Below, in pieces: positions 43,778-53,295 of a stretch of DNA of 64,000 bases. This stretch comes from a bacterium (GTDB taxonomy: Bacteria > Bacteroidota > Bacteroidia > NS11-12g > UBA9320), in the NCBI GenBank assembly GCA_018223105.1, contig JAAEYY010000010.1, positions 9,199 to 73,198 of the forward strand. The letters run 5' to 3'. Under the pieces are notes generated by a model. That model was not told the origin of the DNA. It ran no database searches and saw nothing but the letters and a program-made list of their open reading frames with translations. Each line of letters opens with the position of its first letter. Within the stretch, counting starts at the first letter, position 1. The position numbers were made by a program, and so were the translations under genes.

Positions 43778-46208
43778 TACCGCGGGAGATATCGCTAAAA
43801 TTGTAAATGGAACTCTCGTAGGAGATGCGGGAATTCACATCAAATCTCTCGCTTTTGATAGCCGTAAAATTGGCCGACCCGCAGAAACCTTGTTTTTTGC
43901 CATTCGGTCTCAACATGCCGATGGACACAAATACCTCAATGAGGTGAAAGCAGCCGGAATCGCTGCTGTTGTTGTAGACCACGATCCGGAAATTGATGGT
44001 TTAAACTATATCCGAGTTCAAGATACCTTAGCCGCCTTGCAAACCTTGGCGAAAGATCATCGAAATCGCTTTGATCTAAAAGTCGTTGGTATTACCGGAA
44101 GCAACGGGAAAACCATAGTAAAAGAATGGATATATCATCTTGCTGCTTCCACTTTTAATACTGTTAAAAACCCTAAAAGCTATAACTCTCAAATTGGAGT
44201 ACCGTTCTCCATCTGGAATATTAAAAAAGAGCATAAACTTGGGATTTTTGAGGCGGGAATATCGCAGCCGGGAGAAATGTCCCGACTCGAACAAATTATT
44301 CAGCCTCATATTGGTATTTTTACCTATTTGGGTGATGCGCATAATGCTAATTTCAAATCTGACGAGGAGAAATTAGAGGAGAAACTGCAGCTCTTTGATC
44401 ATTGCGAAACAGTAATTTGTCCGGCAAACCAAACTTTAGCACTGCAAAAGCTTAGAGAAAAAGGTTTAAACGTCTTAACCTGGAGCGATAAAGAAACTGC
44501 TCAACTTCAGGTTTTGAATGTGCAAAAAGAGAAATCGGAAACTCGAGTTCAATTATTATATCGAGGCAGCGGAATTACTTTCGACCTAGATCTGCCGTTT
44601 TCTGATGACAGTTCAATACACAATGCCTTAAGCGCTTCACTTTGCGCATTGCATCTGGGTGTTTCGGTTGAGGAATTACGTTCTAAAGCAAAATCACTGC
44701 AAGCCATAGACATGCGGCTTCAGCAAGTTCCGGGAATCAATCAAAACCATCTGGTTTTAGACTTCTACAACTCCGACATGGAGAGTTTGAAAATTGCTTT
44801 AGACTTCCTCAAACAACAACAGGGAGATAAAAAAGCAGTGATCATTTTGTCTGATATCTTACAGTCAGGGTTGGATGAAACAAGTATTGTTAAAGACATT
44901 CAAAAGCTGCTGAAGGAATATTCAGTTAAGAAACTCATCGCTATAGGGAATCAATTCAAGCAATTACAAGCAGACCATTATGAAATTGAGGTTTTTGAGG
45001 ATACCGATGATTTTTTAAATCGTTTTCCGTTATACACCTTGCACGATGATTTCATATTATTAAAAGGAGCGAGGCCCTTCAAGTTTGAAAAGATCGCTGA
45101 TCGGTTGAGCGCTAAAGTACATCAAACCGTGCTGGAGGTGAACATGACCCAATTACAGTTGAACCTCAAACTTCATCAAGCTCAAAGTGGTCCGAATACC
45201 AAGACCATGGCCATGGTAAAAGCTTTTGCCTATGGTGTTGGGGGATATGAAGTTGCCAAGTTGATGGAGTATAATAAGGTGGATTACCTTGGAGTAGCGT
45301 ATTTAGATGAAGCCATAAGCCTCAGGGAGTCGGGAATTCATGCTCCGATTATGATTCTCAACGCCGATTTCAGCAAAGCGAGCACCATAAGTGAATATCA
45401 GGTGGAACCGACAGTGTATTCACTGGAATCTTTAAGTGATTTAATTCGCTACGGGGATGGATTACCTATTACCATTCACCTCGAGTTTGACACCGGAATG
45501 CATAGGCTCGGTTTTACTGATGAAGACCTTGAAGCGCTCATTAAAATCTTGCATCAACATGAAAACCTAAAGCCTGCCTCGGTATACAGTCATTTAGCCG
45601 TGGCAGATGATTCAAGTCAAGATGAGTTTACTTTATCACAATACAAACGATTCTCTTTAATCGCAAAAAGAATAAAACAAGAGTTTGGTGAAGAGGTACT
45701 AAGCCATATTTCCAACTCTTCCGGCATTCAGCGCTTTCCGGAGTTCGACTTAGATATGGTGCGATTGGGCATTGGTTTATATGGAATTTCCTCGGATCCC
45801 GAAATCGGTGAGAAGCTCGATAATGTAGTGACCTTTAAAAGCTATATCGCTCAAATCAGGATAGTAAAAGCGGGAGAAGGTATAGGTTACGGACTGCATA
45901 GCAAATCAGACCGGGATAGAAAAATTGCAGTGGTTGCTGTGGGCTACGCCGATGGTTATAGCAGAGATTACAGTCAGGGGAAAGGATATTTTCTCATCAA
46001 CAATAAAAAAGCAGAAGTCACGGGAAATGTGTGCATGGATATGACCATGTGCGATGTGACAGATATCGATTGCAAAGCCGGAGATGAAGTCATTATTTTT
46101 GGCGAGCATCCTTCGATAGAAGAGTTGGCCAAGATTCAAAACACAATTCCGTACGAAGTTTTATCGGCGGTGAGCCAGAGAGTGAATAGAGTATTTTATC
46201 AGGAGTAA
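43773..46208 (+). CDS. Bifunctional MurF ligase / alanine racemase
   Basis: 811 residues. Residues 1-~450 are MurF-like (UDP-MurNAc-tripeptide:D-Ala-D-Ala ligase) with ATP loop GITGSNGKT (to ~114). Residues ~455-811 are alanine racemase with PLP Lys483 (MVKAFAYG), HLEFDTGMHRLG, SNSSG and the catalytic-Tyr segment GIGYGLHS. The fusion is characteristic of Bacteroidota and couples D-Ala supply with its ligation to peptidoglycan precursor. The frame stays open back to 43539, but the domain begins at ATG 43773, which I chose. Confidence 0.95.
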   Translation: MYTAGDIAKIVNGTLVGDAGIHIKSLAFDSRKIGRPAETLFFAIRSQHADGHKYLNEVKAAGIAAVVVDHDPEIDGLNYIRVQDTLAALQTLAKDHRNRFDLKVVGITGSNGKTIVKEWIYHLAASTFNTVKNPKSYNSQIGVPFSIWNIKKEHKLGIFEAGISQPGEMSRLEQIIQPHIGIFTYLGDAHNANFKSDEEKLEEKLQLFDHCETVICPANQTLALQKLREKGLNVLTWSDKETAQLQVLNVQKEKSETRVQLLYRGSGITFDLDLPFSDDSSIHNALSASLCALHLGVSVEELRSKAKSLQAIDMRLQQVPGINQNHLVLDFYNSDMESLKIALDFLKQQQGDKKAVIILSDILQSGLDETSIVKDIQKLLKEYSVKKLIAIGNQFKQLQADHYEIEVFEDTDDFLNRFPLYTLHDDFILLKGARPFKFEKIADRLSAKVHQTVLEVNMTQLQLNLKLHQAQSGPNTKTMAMVKAFAYGVGGYEVAKLMEYNKVDYLGVAYLDEAISLRESGIHAPIMILNADFSKASTISEYQVEPTVYSLESLSDLIRYGDGLPITIHLEFDTGMHRLGFTDEDLEALIKILHQHENLKPASVYSHLAVADDSSQDEFTLSQYKRFSLIAKRIKQEFGEEVLSHISNSSGIQRFPEFDLDMVRLGIGLYGISSDPEIGEKLDNVVTFKSYIAQIRIVKAGEGIGYGLHSKSDRDRKIAVVAVGYADGYSRDYSQGKGYFLINNKKAEVTGNVCMDMTMCDVTDIDCKAGDEVIIFGEHPSIEELAKIQNTIPYEVLSAVSQRVNRVFYQE

Positions 46209-46209
46209 G

Positions 46210-47160
46210 ATGGACAAGCAAAAGATCATAGCGGGAATGGAGCAGGGCGATCATCGCAGCTTATCAAAAGCAATCACCCTTGCAGAGAGCAGTAGACCCG
46301 ATAAATACGAAATGGCGCTTGAAATACTAGAGCATTTTGGTCAGGTAGAGGGAAGCTTTAGAATAGGAATTACCGGTACTCCTGGCGCAGGTAAAAGTAC
46401 TTTGATTAATGTTTTAGGCAAAGAACTTATAGATCTTAACCCCAATGAAAAACTAGCTGTACTCAGTATTGATCCGAGCAGCTCAGTTTCGGGAGGTAGT
46501 ATTTTGGGCGATAAAACAAGAATGGCAGATCTATCTCAAAGAGATGATGTGTTTATTAGACCCACAGCTTCCGGGACCTATGCAGGAGGTTTGTCAAGGA
46601 ATACCCGTTTGGCCATGTTAATGTGCGAAGCTGCCGGTTTTAAGCAAATCATCGTTGAAACCGTTGGAGTTGGACAAGGTGAAACTGAAATATCTCAGTT
46701 GACCGATATGTTTGTCTTGTTGCTTAGTCCGGGAGGCGGCGACGAGCTTCAAGGCATCAAACGAGGGATTGTAGAGCTTGCAGATTTATTGGTGGTGAAC
46801 AAAGCTGATGGAGATTCAGAAGAAAGTGCAAAACGCACGGCGAAGGAGTACGCCATGGCTCAGCACTTGTTGCCAGAGACAGATAGTGGTTGGAAACCCA
46901 AAGTCTTAACCTGCTCTGCATTAAAAAATATCAGAATAGATAAGCTGGCAGAAGAGATCTTAAATTACAAGAAGTTTGCCGAAGGAGATGTCATAAAATC
47001 GACGCGAGAAGCTCAAGCTGAATTTTGGCTTTTAAAGAATTTGCAGGCCCATTTGATGAAGGTGTTTTCTTCCTTAAACTCTGAGCATAAGGAGCAATAC
47101 GATGCTTCAGCTTTACCGGAACGCATTGCGCTCGAGCTCAGCAAGAAAATCAGCTTGTAA
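46210..47160 (+). CDS. meaB: Methylmalonyl-CoA mutase-associated GTPase MeaB
   Basis: 316 residues of the G3E/MeaB family. Walker A GITGTPGAGKST (54-65), switch region DPSSSVSGGSILGDKTRM, ETVGVGQGE and guanine motif NKAD are present. MeaB protects and loads methylmalonyl-CoA mutase. It starts 1 nt after the murF/alr stop, so they share an operon. No mutase gene is in the window. Confidence 0.93.
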   Translation: MDKQKIIAGMEQGDHRSLSKAITLAESSRPDKYEMALEILEHFGQVEGSFRIGITGTPGAGKSTLINVLGKELIDLNPNEKLAVLSIDPSSSVSGGSILGDKTRMADLSQRDDVFIRPTASGTYAGGLSRNTRLAMLMCEAAGFKQIIVETVGVGQGETEISQLTDMFVLLLSPGGGDELQGIKRGIVELADLLVVNKADGDSEESAKRTAKEYAMAQHLLPETDSGWKPKVLTCSALKNIRIDKLAEEILNYKKFAEGDVIKSTREAQAEFWLLKNLQAHLMKVFSSLNSEHKEQYDASALPERIALELSKKISL

Positions 47161-47183
47161 AATTTGATCTAAAAAATCTTCTA

Positions 47184-47215
47184 TTTTGATTAAAAAATAA
47201 AAATTTTTATGTTGG
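47184..47215 (+). promoter_or_regulatory. Probable promoter of ald (TTTTG-N19-TATGTTGG)
   Basis: TATGTTGG differs by one base from TAnnTTTG, and TTTTG lies 19 bp upstream. The ATG at 47243 is 27 nt downstream. Confidence 0.45.
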
Positions 47216-47242
47216 TTTGCCCACTTTTTAATTGATAGTACC

Positions 47243-48358
47243 ATGATTATTGGCGTACCTAAAGAAATCAAAAACAACGAAAACCGAATTGCACTTACCC
47301 CCGGTGGTGCTTTAGAACTTATTAAGCGCGGACATACTGTATATGTTCAGCAAGGTGGTGGAAACGGAAGTGGATTCCCTGATGAACAGTATATCGATGC
47401 AGGAGCGAAAATTCTTCCTACCATCGAAGAAGTGTATGACATTGCTGAGATGATTATTAAGGTGAAAGAGCCTATTGAATCTGAGTACAAGTTAATTAAA
47501 GAAAATCAGCTGGTATTTACTTACTTCCACTTCGCGAGTCATGAGCCTTTAACTAAAGCTATGATCGACAGTGGTGCTATTTGTCTTGCATACGAAACTG
47601 TTGAAGCTCCGGATAGAAGTTTACCACTTTTGATTCCGATGAGTGAAGTAGCTGGTAGAATGGCAATTCAGGAAGGTGCTAAATACCTCGAGAAGCCTAT
47701 TAAAGGTAAAGGAGTTTTACTAGGAGGTGTTCCGGGTGTTGCTCCGGGTAAGGTACTAGTGATCGGTGGCGGTGTTGTGGGAACACAAGCTGCTAAAATG
47801 GCTGCCGGACTTGGTGCTCAGGTTACCATCCTCGATGTTAGCTTAAACCGATTAAGATATTTGAACGATGTTATGCCGGCTAACGTGGTAACTCGTTTTT
47901 CAAGCGAAATGAACATCCGCGACCTGGTTCCTCAAATGGACCTCATTGTTGGTGCTGTTCTTATTCCGGGTGCTAAAGCTCCAAACTTGATTACCAGAGA
48001 CATGCTTAAAACGATGTCGCCAGGTACCGTTTTGGTAGACGTGGCAGTGGATCAAGGTGGATGTATCGAAACCTGTAAACCTACCACTCACGAAGATCCT
48101 ACTTTCATTATTGATGATGTAGTTCATTACTGTGTGGCTAACATGCCGGGTGCAGTGCCTTATACTTCTACTATTGCTCTTACCAACGCTACTCTTCCAT
48201 ATGCTATTAAATTAGCCGATATGGGTTGGAAAGAAGCTTGTCAGAAAGATATTGGAATTCGTACCGGACTCAATGTGGTTCACGGTAAAGTATGTTACAA
48301 AGGGGTTGCAGAAGCATTTAACCTCGAGTACCATCCTGTGGATGAATTACTGGCCTAA
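47243..48358 (+). CDS. ald: Alanine dehydrogenase
   Basis: 371 residues. The N-terminal IGVPKEIKNNENRIALTPGGA, catalytic Lys/His segments (KVKEPI, FTYFHFASHE), the Rossmann motif VIGGGVVGTQAAKMAAGLGAQVTILD and MPGAVPYTSTIALTNAT are those of Ald. The enzyme converts alanine to pyruvate with NAD. Its stop overlaps the hydrolase start by one base (TAATG). Confidence 0.95.
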   Translation: MIIGVPKEIKNNENRIALTPGGALELIKRGHTVYVQQGGGNGSGFPDEQYIDAGAKILPTIEEVYDIAEMIIKVKEPIESEYKLIKENQLVFTYFHFASHEPLTKAMIDSGAICLAYETVEAPDRSLPLLIPMSEVAGRMAIQEGAKYLEKPIKGKGVLLGGVPGVAPGKVLVIGGGVVGTQAAKMAAGLGAQVTILDVSLNRLRYLNDVMPANVVTRFSSEMNIRDLVPQMDLIVGAVLIPGAKAPNLITRDMLKTMSPGTVLVDVAVDQGGCIETCKPTTHEDPTFIIDDVVHYCVANMPGAVPYTSTIALTNATLPYAIKLADMGWKEACQKDIGIRTGLNVVHGKVCYKGVAEAFNLEYHPVDELLA

Positions 48359-49131
48359 TGCCTGTTGATTTATTCCATAAAACCTATTCAAATCCAAACT
48401 CTAATCGCTACCTGATTATCCTACATGGATTATTCGGGATGCTGGATAATTGGCATAAAATAGCCAAATCACTTTCTAGTGAGATCAATGTGGTTACAGT
48501 AGATCTCAGAAATCATGGTCAGAGTCCGCATACCGATGAAATGTCATTGAAGTTGATGTCGGAAGACCTTTCAAAGCTCTTCGAAACCTTGGGCATTGAA
48601 AAGGCCATTTTAATGGGACATAGCATGGGAGGTAAGGTAGCTATGGCTTTTGCTGATCAGTTTCCTCAGTATTTAGAGAAGCTGATTGTGGTGGATATTG
48701 CACCAAAAGAATACCCTCGGGGTCATGATCGATATTTTAAAGCGTTTAGGGAGCTTGATTTTGCTTCTTTTGAGAATCGCAAGGATGCGGATGATGCTTT
48801 AGCTGAGCGCGAGCCTGTATTGGCTATACGTCAGTTCTTGTTGAAGAATATCGATAGAAAAGAAGGGGGAGGATATGAGCTTAAATTGAATGTGGAGGCT
48901 ATTGAGAAGTTCTATCCAAGTTTGATTCAGTCGCTTGATTTTCAGTGGATTATTGATGTTCCGAGTCTGTTTATTAATGGGGCTAAATCTGAGTATATTT
49001 TAGAGGAGGATAGAGCAGTTATTGCTGAGACGTTTACGAACGCTGAGTTTGAGACGATTGAGGGAGCGGGGCATTGGATACATGCGGAGAAGCCGGAGGA
49101 GTTTAAGGAAGTGGTGCGGAGGTTTATTTGA
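48358..49131 (+). CDS. Alpha/beta hydrolase (YbfF-like)
   Basis: 257 residues. HGLFGMLDNW oxyanion region, nucleophile GHSMGG, VVDIAPKEYP (a segment typical of YbfF esterases) and GHWIHAEKP with catalytic His are present. It probably has thioesterase/esterase activity on small acyl substrates. It is coupled to ald by a 1-base overlap. Confidence 0.88.
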   Translation: MPVDLFHKTYSNPNSNRYLIILHGLFGMLDNWHKIAKSLSSEINVVTVDLRNHGQSPHTDEMSLKLMSEDLSKLFETLGIEKAILMGHSMGGKVAMAFADQFPQYLEKLIVVDIAPKEYPRGHDRYFKAFRELDFASFENRKDADDALAEREPVLAIRQFLLKNIDRKEGGGYELKLNVEAIEKFYPSLIQSLDFQWIIDVPSLFINGAKSEYILEEDRAVIAETFTNAEFETIEGAGHWIHAEKPEEFKEVVRRFI

Positions 49132-49210
49132 TTTCTCTCGCGGAGCCGCTGAGTACGCAGAATATCTCTCACAAAGCCACGAAGCCACGAAGGGCAATTA
49201 AAAAACACTT
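49132..49210. repeat. Degenerate intergenic repeat with tandem AGCCACGA units
   Basis: The stretch around GCTGAGTACGCAG and AAAGCCACGAAGCCACGAAGG has a short tandem copy of AGCCACGA. This type of sequence is often found dispersed in intergenic DNA. It is not a CRISPR: only two units and no spacers. Confidence 0.35.
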
Positions 49211-49490
49211 TCTGTTTAGTTTGACGCTTTTGGCAACCTACTAGGCAAATTATTCTCTCACAGAGGCCTTTAGATTCGAACTTTAATATTTCAGATTATA
49301 TTTATTAAACATATCTGGAGAACCAGAGAAATTGAAGTGAACTAAACAGAGGCATAGATCAGGATCTATTCTGTGTATTAGACTTCTCTTTCTCAAGGGT
49401 TTATGTGCCATTTAGAATTTTAAGCGTGTAGGCTTATTAAAGGTATTAGCTTAAAACCCCTCTTGTGGTTCCCCAAAAATTTAAAAAGGT
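49211..49490. other. Structured non-coding segment upstream of the IS110 transposase fragment
   Basis: An 11-bp perfect inverted repeat, TCTGTTTAGTT (49211-49221) and AACTAAACAGA (49340-49350), encloses 118 bases with smaller hairpins: TCTGG-AGAA-CCAGA and CAGAT...ATCTG. A further hairpin, ATAGATC-AG-GATCTAT, lies just after. No gene is found. IS110 elements encode a guide (bridge) RNA upstream of the transposase, so this may be its relic. Confidence 0.4.
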
Positions 49491-49886
49491 ATGGAAAAGA
49501 TATTTACAGGAATTGACATTTCAAAGGACTGGCTGGATTTTGTTGTTTGTTCTGACCAACATCAAGTTCTTCTCGGTCCTGAAAGAGTGACTAATGATGC
49601 CAAGGGTATCAGTAAACTCATCGCTAAATCATCTGCTCTTGCTCAATCTAATTGGTTCTGTTTTGAACACACCGGTAGTTATGGACTCGTTCTGTGCAGT
49701 TTACTACAAGCCAGAGATTGCGACTTCTCAGTTGTTCCCGCCTTAGAGATTATTCAGTCTCAAGGCATGACTCGAGGTAAGTCTGACAAGATTGATGCTC
49801 AAAGAATTGCACAGGGTGCACAGAGGATCTACATTCTACGTAGCTTCAGCGGAGGTGAAGAGGGTTTACTGGGACAAAGCGGCTAG
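49491..49886 (+). pseudogene. IS110-family transposase, 3'-truncated
   Basis: 131 codons. The N-terminal DEDD (RuvC-like) domain is recognisable: GIDISKDWLDF with the first Asp, FEHTGSYG with the Glu, and KSDKIDAQRIAQ with the Asp. Intact IS110 transposases are ~320-400 residues and include a C-terminal Transposase_20 domain with a catalytic Ser, which is absent here. The last ~15 residues are unrelated, so the element is broken at about 49840. It cannot be active. Confidence 0.88.
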
Positions 49887-49962
49887 ATTACATTCTTTTT
49901 GCTCGTAAATTCCTTGCTGCGGTAGTTATGAAATTCTTTATAATTGTTACAGAAATTAAGAG

Positions 49963-52461
49963 GTGAGGCTAAACGCATTTTTAATACTACTTTTTTACGC
50001 TGTACTTTCCTTTGCTCAAAACACGGTCATTACGGGTAGAGTTGTGGATGGAAACACGGGTGAACCTTTGCCTTTTGTTACCATGCGGGCTTCTAATGCT
50101 CAGGTGGGTGCCATCACAGATTTCGATGGATATTACAAACTAACTACCGACGTTCCTTTCGACAGTCTAATCGCCGATTATTTTGGTTATGAAGATCTAG
50201 CTCTTCCAGTTAAGAACGGAGAGACTCAGGTGCTTGATTTTACCTTGTATCCTGCCACCAATACCATAGGTGAAGTAGTAGTAAAACCGGGAGGGGTAAA
50301 CCCCGCCGAAATCATTATGAAACGAGCGAGGAAGAACAAGAAAGAGTACAATCCGGAGAAAATAGAATATTACCAATACGACGGATATAATAAGGTTCAA
50401 CTGGCCGTAGATAATGTCACCGACAAGTTCCAAAAGCGTAAAATCTTTAAGGCAATGGAGCCGTTGTTTGATACAATTTCTGCGTTTACAGATTCTTCGT
50501 CTAATAAAGTATTGCCAGTTTTTGTATCGGAGACCGTGAGTGAATACTACTTCAGGAAAACGCCGAGAAGAACAAAAGAAGTGATATTAGCTACCAAGGT
50601 CCAAGGTGTGGGCGTTGGCGAAGAGAGCTACATCGCACAAGTGCTGGGATCTACATTTCAGCAGTATAATTTCTACGAAAACAACCTCTATATCTTAGAT
50701 AAAGATTTTATATCACCTCTGTCCATTCAAGCGAGTTTATACTACTATTTCCAACTCATAGATACCATGAGGATTGATGGTCAGCTTTGCCATCAAATCC
50801 ATGTCACGGGACAAAACCCCAAAGACCTCGTATTCAATGGTATGATCTGGATTACCGACTCTACCTATGCTATAAAAAGACTCAATTTGGAGATCACCAA
50901 AGAGGCCAATCTTAACTTTATTGAGAAGCTCAAGATACAGCAAGAATTTGTAGAAGTGGAGCCTAACTACTGGCTGCCGTACAAAACCAGGGTATTAATT
51001 GACATTTCTGAGCTTACAGGAAACACTGCCGGGATGATAGGCTTGTATTACAATTCAGCAAAGAATATCACTATCAACCGTGCTAAAGAATTGAGCTTTT
51101 ACGAGGAGAAAATCAATGTAAAAGAGGATGCATACCACAAAACCACGGAATACTGGGATTCAGCCCGACACGAACAAATTAGCGAGGTAGATAAACGGGT
51201 CTACAAACTGGTCGACTCACTTAAAAACCAACCTTTGGTAAAGACCTATGTCGACATTGTCGAGATCTTGGTTGAGGGTCATGTGCCCATGGGCAAAATA
51301 GAACTGGGTCCTTATCATTATTTGGTAGGATATAACCGATTGGAAGGATTTAGAACCAGAATTGGCTTTAGAACGAGTCCGGAGTTTTCAAAGAACTTCA
51401 TGTTCCGAACCTATGGAGCTTATGGTTTTAAGGACGAGCAGTTTAAGTATGGATTCTTTGCAGATTATGTATTTAACCGCACCAAATGGGCCAAGGGAGG
51501 AGCGTACATTAAAAAAGATGTGGAGTTGATAGGTTTAACCGATGAAGAAGTGGGAACTTCTGCCTTGTACGATGCCTTTGCTACCTTTGGAACGGATCAA
51601 CTGAACCGGGCGTTTACAAAACGGATTTGGTATGAGAAAGAATTGATCAAAGGCTACACCCAAAAGATCAATTTCACTCAAAAAGACTTCATTTTCGACC
51701 CCATTGGCGAGTTTAATTTTAAATATGACCCATTTCCACTGGACAGTAATAATGAACTTCAATCTGATTTCAGTATTACCACCGTCAATTTAAGAGGAAG
51801 AATCTCGCATAAGGAACAGTTTATCATCCGAAGGAACAATCGCTACAGCTTGGGTAACTTAAAAGCTCCTGTGCTGAGCATAGACTATACTCATGGATTT
51901 AAAAATGTGCTTGGCGGTGATTTTGATTTCGACAAACTCGGATTGGAGTTATGGCAGTTCAATAGCCTGGGCAACTTAGGAACTTTTGAATATACCGTAA
52001 AAGCCTATAAGGTCTTTGGTACCTTACCTTACCCTATTTTGTTCATCATGCGGGGAAATGAGAGTCCTTTGAGTAGTTCTATTTCTTACAACCTCATGGA
52101 CTTCTTTGAGTTTGCTGCGGATCAATATCTTTCTGTGGATTATGAGCATCAGTTTAATGGAATCATATTGAACCGAGTTCCATTGATTAAAAACCTCAAA
52201 TGGAGGGCTTTTGTAAACACCAAAGCGGTGTATGGCACTATGAGTACAGCCAACAGTGCTTTAATGCCCATGGACGAAACGGGAATTACCAATCCGGCCT
52301 TTTTCAGATCAGGTATTCCCTATTGGGAATTGGGCTATGGAATAGAAAACATCTTCCGTTTTATAAGGGTGGATTTCATTCATAGAATGACCTATGTAGG
52401 GGATAATTATCCCGATGCAAGGAGATTTGGTGTGAAGTTTAATGCGGTGTTGAGATTCTAG
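49963..52461 (+). CDS. DUF5686 family outer-membrane protein with carboxypeptidase-regulatory domain
   Basis: 832 residues. The start is GTG 49963; the signal peptide ends near FAQ. Residues ~22-95 are a carboxypeptidase-like regulatory domain (ITGRVVDGNTGEPLPFVTMRA ... GAITDFDGYYKL). The rest is DUF5686, beta-rich and ending in an aromatic residue (AVLRF) as outer-membrane beta-barrels do. DUF5686 proteins are common in Bacteroidota without known function; outer-membrane location is inferred. It sits next to the IS110 fragment but looks intact. Confidence 0.88.
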   Translation: MRLNAFLILLFYAVLSFAQNTVITGRVVDGNTGEPLPFVTMRASNAQVGAITDFDGYYKLTTDVPFDSLIADYFGYEDLALPVKNGETQVLDFTLYPATNTIGEVVVKPGGVNPAEIIMKRARKNKKEYNPEKIEYYQYDGYNKVQLAVDNVTDKFQKRKIFKAMEPLFDTISAFTDSSSNKVLPVFVSETVSEYYFRKTPRRTKEVILATKVQGVGVGEESYIAQVLGSTFQQYNFYENNLYILDKDFISPLSIQASLYYYFQLIDTMRIDGQLCHQIHVTGQNPKDLVFNGMIWITDSTYAIKRLNLEITKEANLNFIEKLKIQQEFVEVEPNYWLPYKTRVLIDISELTGNTAGMIGLYYNSAKNITINRAKELSFYEEKINVKEDAYHKTTEYWDSARHEQISEVDKRVYKLVDSLKNQPLVKTYVDIVEILVEGHVPMGKIELGPYHYLVGYNRLEGFRTRIGFRTSPEFSKNFMFRTYGAYGFKDEQFKYGFFADYVFNRTKWAKGGAYIKKDVELIGLTDEEVGTSALYDAFATFGTDQLNRAFTKRIWYEKELIKGYTQKINFTQKDFIFDPIGEFNFKYDPFPLDSNNELQSDFSITTVNLRGRISHKEQFIIRRNNRYSLGNLKAPVLSIDYTHGFKNVLGGDFDFDKLGLELWQFNSLGNLGTFEYTVKAYKVFGTLPYPILFIMRGNESPLSSSISYNLMDFFEFAADQYLSVDYEHQFNGIILNRVPLIKNLKWRAFVNTKAVYGTMSTANSALMPMDETGITNPAFFRSGIPYWELGYGIENIFRFIRVDFIHRMTYVGDNYPDARRFGVKFNAVLRF

Positions 52462-52486
52462 AAAATTGGAATTTCCATTCATTCAC

Positions 52487-52626
52487 CGTGCGCACAATTC
52501 CTATCAACGTTGCATTTTGCTATAACGTGTCCGGAGACGTTAAGGTTTTGGGTCGATGGGAAGTTCTATCCTAAATGTAGACCCCACACCCTCTTCCGAC
52601 TCAAAACTTATACTCCCTTTATGATC
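52487..52626. repeat. 140-bp direct repeat, copy 1
   Basis: Identical to 53790-53929 except for two bases, offset 1303 bp. It covers the last ~28 codons of a histidine kinase (minus strand) plus 53 bp after its stop. The non-coding end includes palindromes GTGCGCAC and TAACGTGTCC/GGAGACGTTA. Confidence 0.97.
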
Positions 52627-52632
52627 TTCCAT
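52540..52632 (-). pseudogene. Histidine-kinase 3' fragment, copy 1
   Basis: About 30 codons ([18 protein letters not shown] and [11 protein letters not shown]) match the C-terminal end of a HATPase domain. The same end is at 53843 and a paralogous one is in the complete kinase at 58012. The upstream side joins the outer-membrane-barrel fragment 12-17 bp away. Confidence 0.85.
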
Positions 52633-52643
52633 TAAAATACATC

Positions 52644-53171
52644 TTATAAATAAACCTTTAAGCCTAAATTACCTAAAATAAGAAACTTATTTGGTTTATA
52701 ATTAGGTACAGCTGGTCTGACTAGAGGATTCAAAGTTATTTCAGTTTTTGGAAAGTAGTACATGTTTAGGTCACAATAGATCCCAAGATGCCTGATAAGT
52801 TTAATGTTGAATGCACTACCCAGTCTAAAACCTAATTCATGATATCTATTAAAATCAACGCTTGTGTGACCAAAAAATTTACTGTAGATTACCATTTCAC
52901 CGTAACCATATCTATATGCAAGGCCTGCAACAGTGTTTAGGTAGAAACCTGTCTGATTGCGCATTTTGCTAAAGGTGTTTCGCTGAACATTTACTTCTAT
53001 TAGGTTTGCATTTAAAAACTCAATATCTCCTACACTATTACTATAGTCAAAATACTCAAAATAAATATGTTGGAATTTTGAGTGTAGAGACCACGTAGAA
53101 TCTAAATGATAACCAACTCCAACCTCACCTGTAATAGTACCTTGCCAGTTGGCTCTCCTATTAACTTTAAG
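52644..53171 (-). pseudogene. Outer-membrane beta-barrel protein, C-terminal fragment
   Basis: 175 codons are open from just after a stop at 53172-53174. The reading (WQGTITGEVGVGYHLDSTWS ... GLAYRYGYGEMVIYSKFF ... HELGFRLGSAFNIKLIRHLGIYCDL ... LGNLGLKVYL) alternates polar and aromatic residues like porin/outer-membrane barrels. There is no signal peptide and no convincing start, so it looks like a 5'-truncated gene. An internal ATG at 52964 would give 106 residues but cuts the barrel. Confidence 0.6.
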
Positions 53172-53184
53172 TTATAGACGAATA

Positions 53185-53276
53185 ATATCATAACGCATAG
53201 TTGATCCAATGTTCAATTCAAATTTTTGCCCATAGCAAGAATTTACGAAGCATTGGATCAACAGCGTTATTGATAT
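53185..53276. other. attC-like imperfect palindrome
   Basis: Left arm ATATCA-TAACGC-(ATA)-GTTGATCCAATG pairs with right arm CATTGGATCAAC-(A)-GCGTTA-(T)-TGATAT around a ~39-base centre. The outer TAAC/GTTA and inner GTTG/CAAC cores, with small unpaired spacers, are the layout of an integron attC site. There is no T-run, so a terminator is unlikely. Confidence 0.5.
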
Positions 53277-53295
53277 CAGTTGAAAAGAAATAACT

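Noticed and set aside
49132-49200. Short tandem repeat as a CRISPR
   Set aside because: Only two 8-base units in tandem, no spacers of constant length and no cas genes in the window.
53185-53276. Palindrome as a rho-independent terminator
   Set aside because: The loop is long, the stem is split by unpaired spacers and no T-run follows on either strand.
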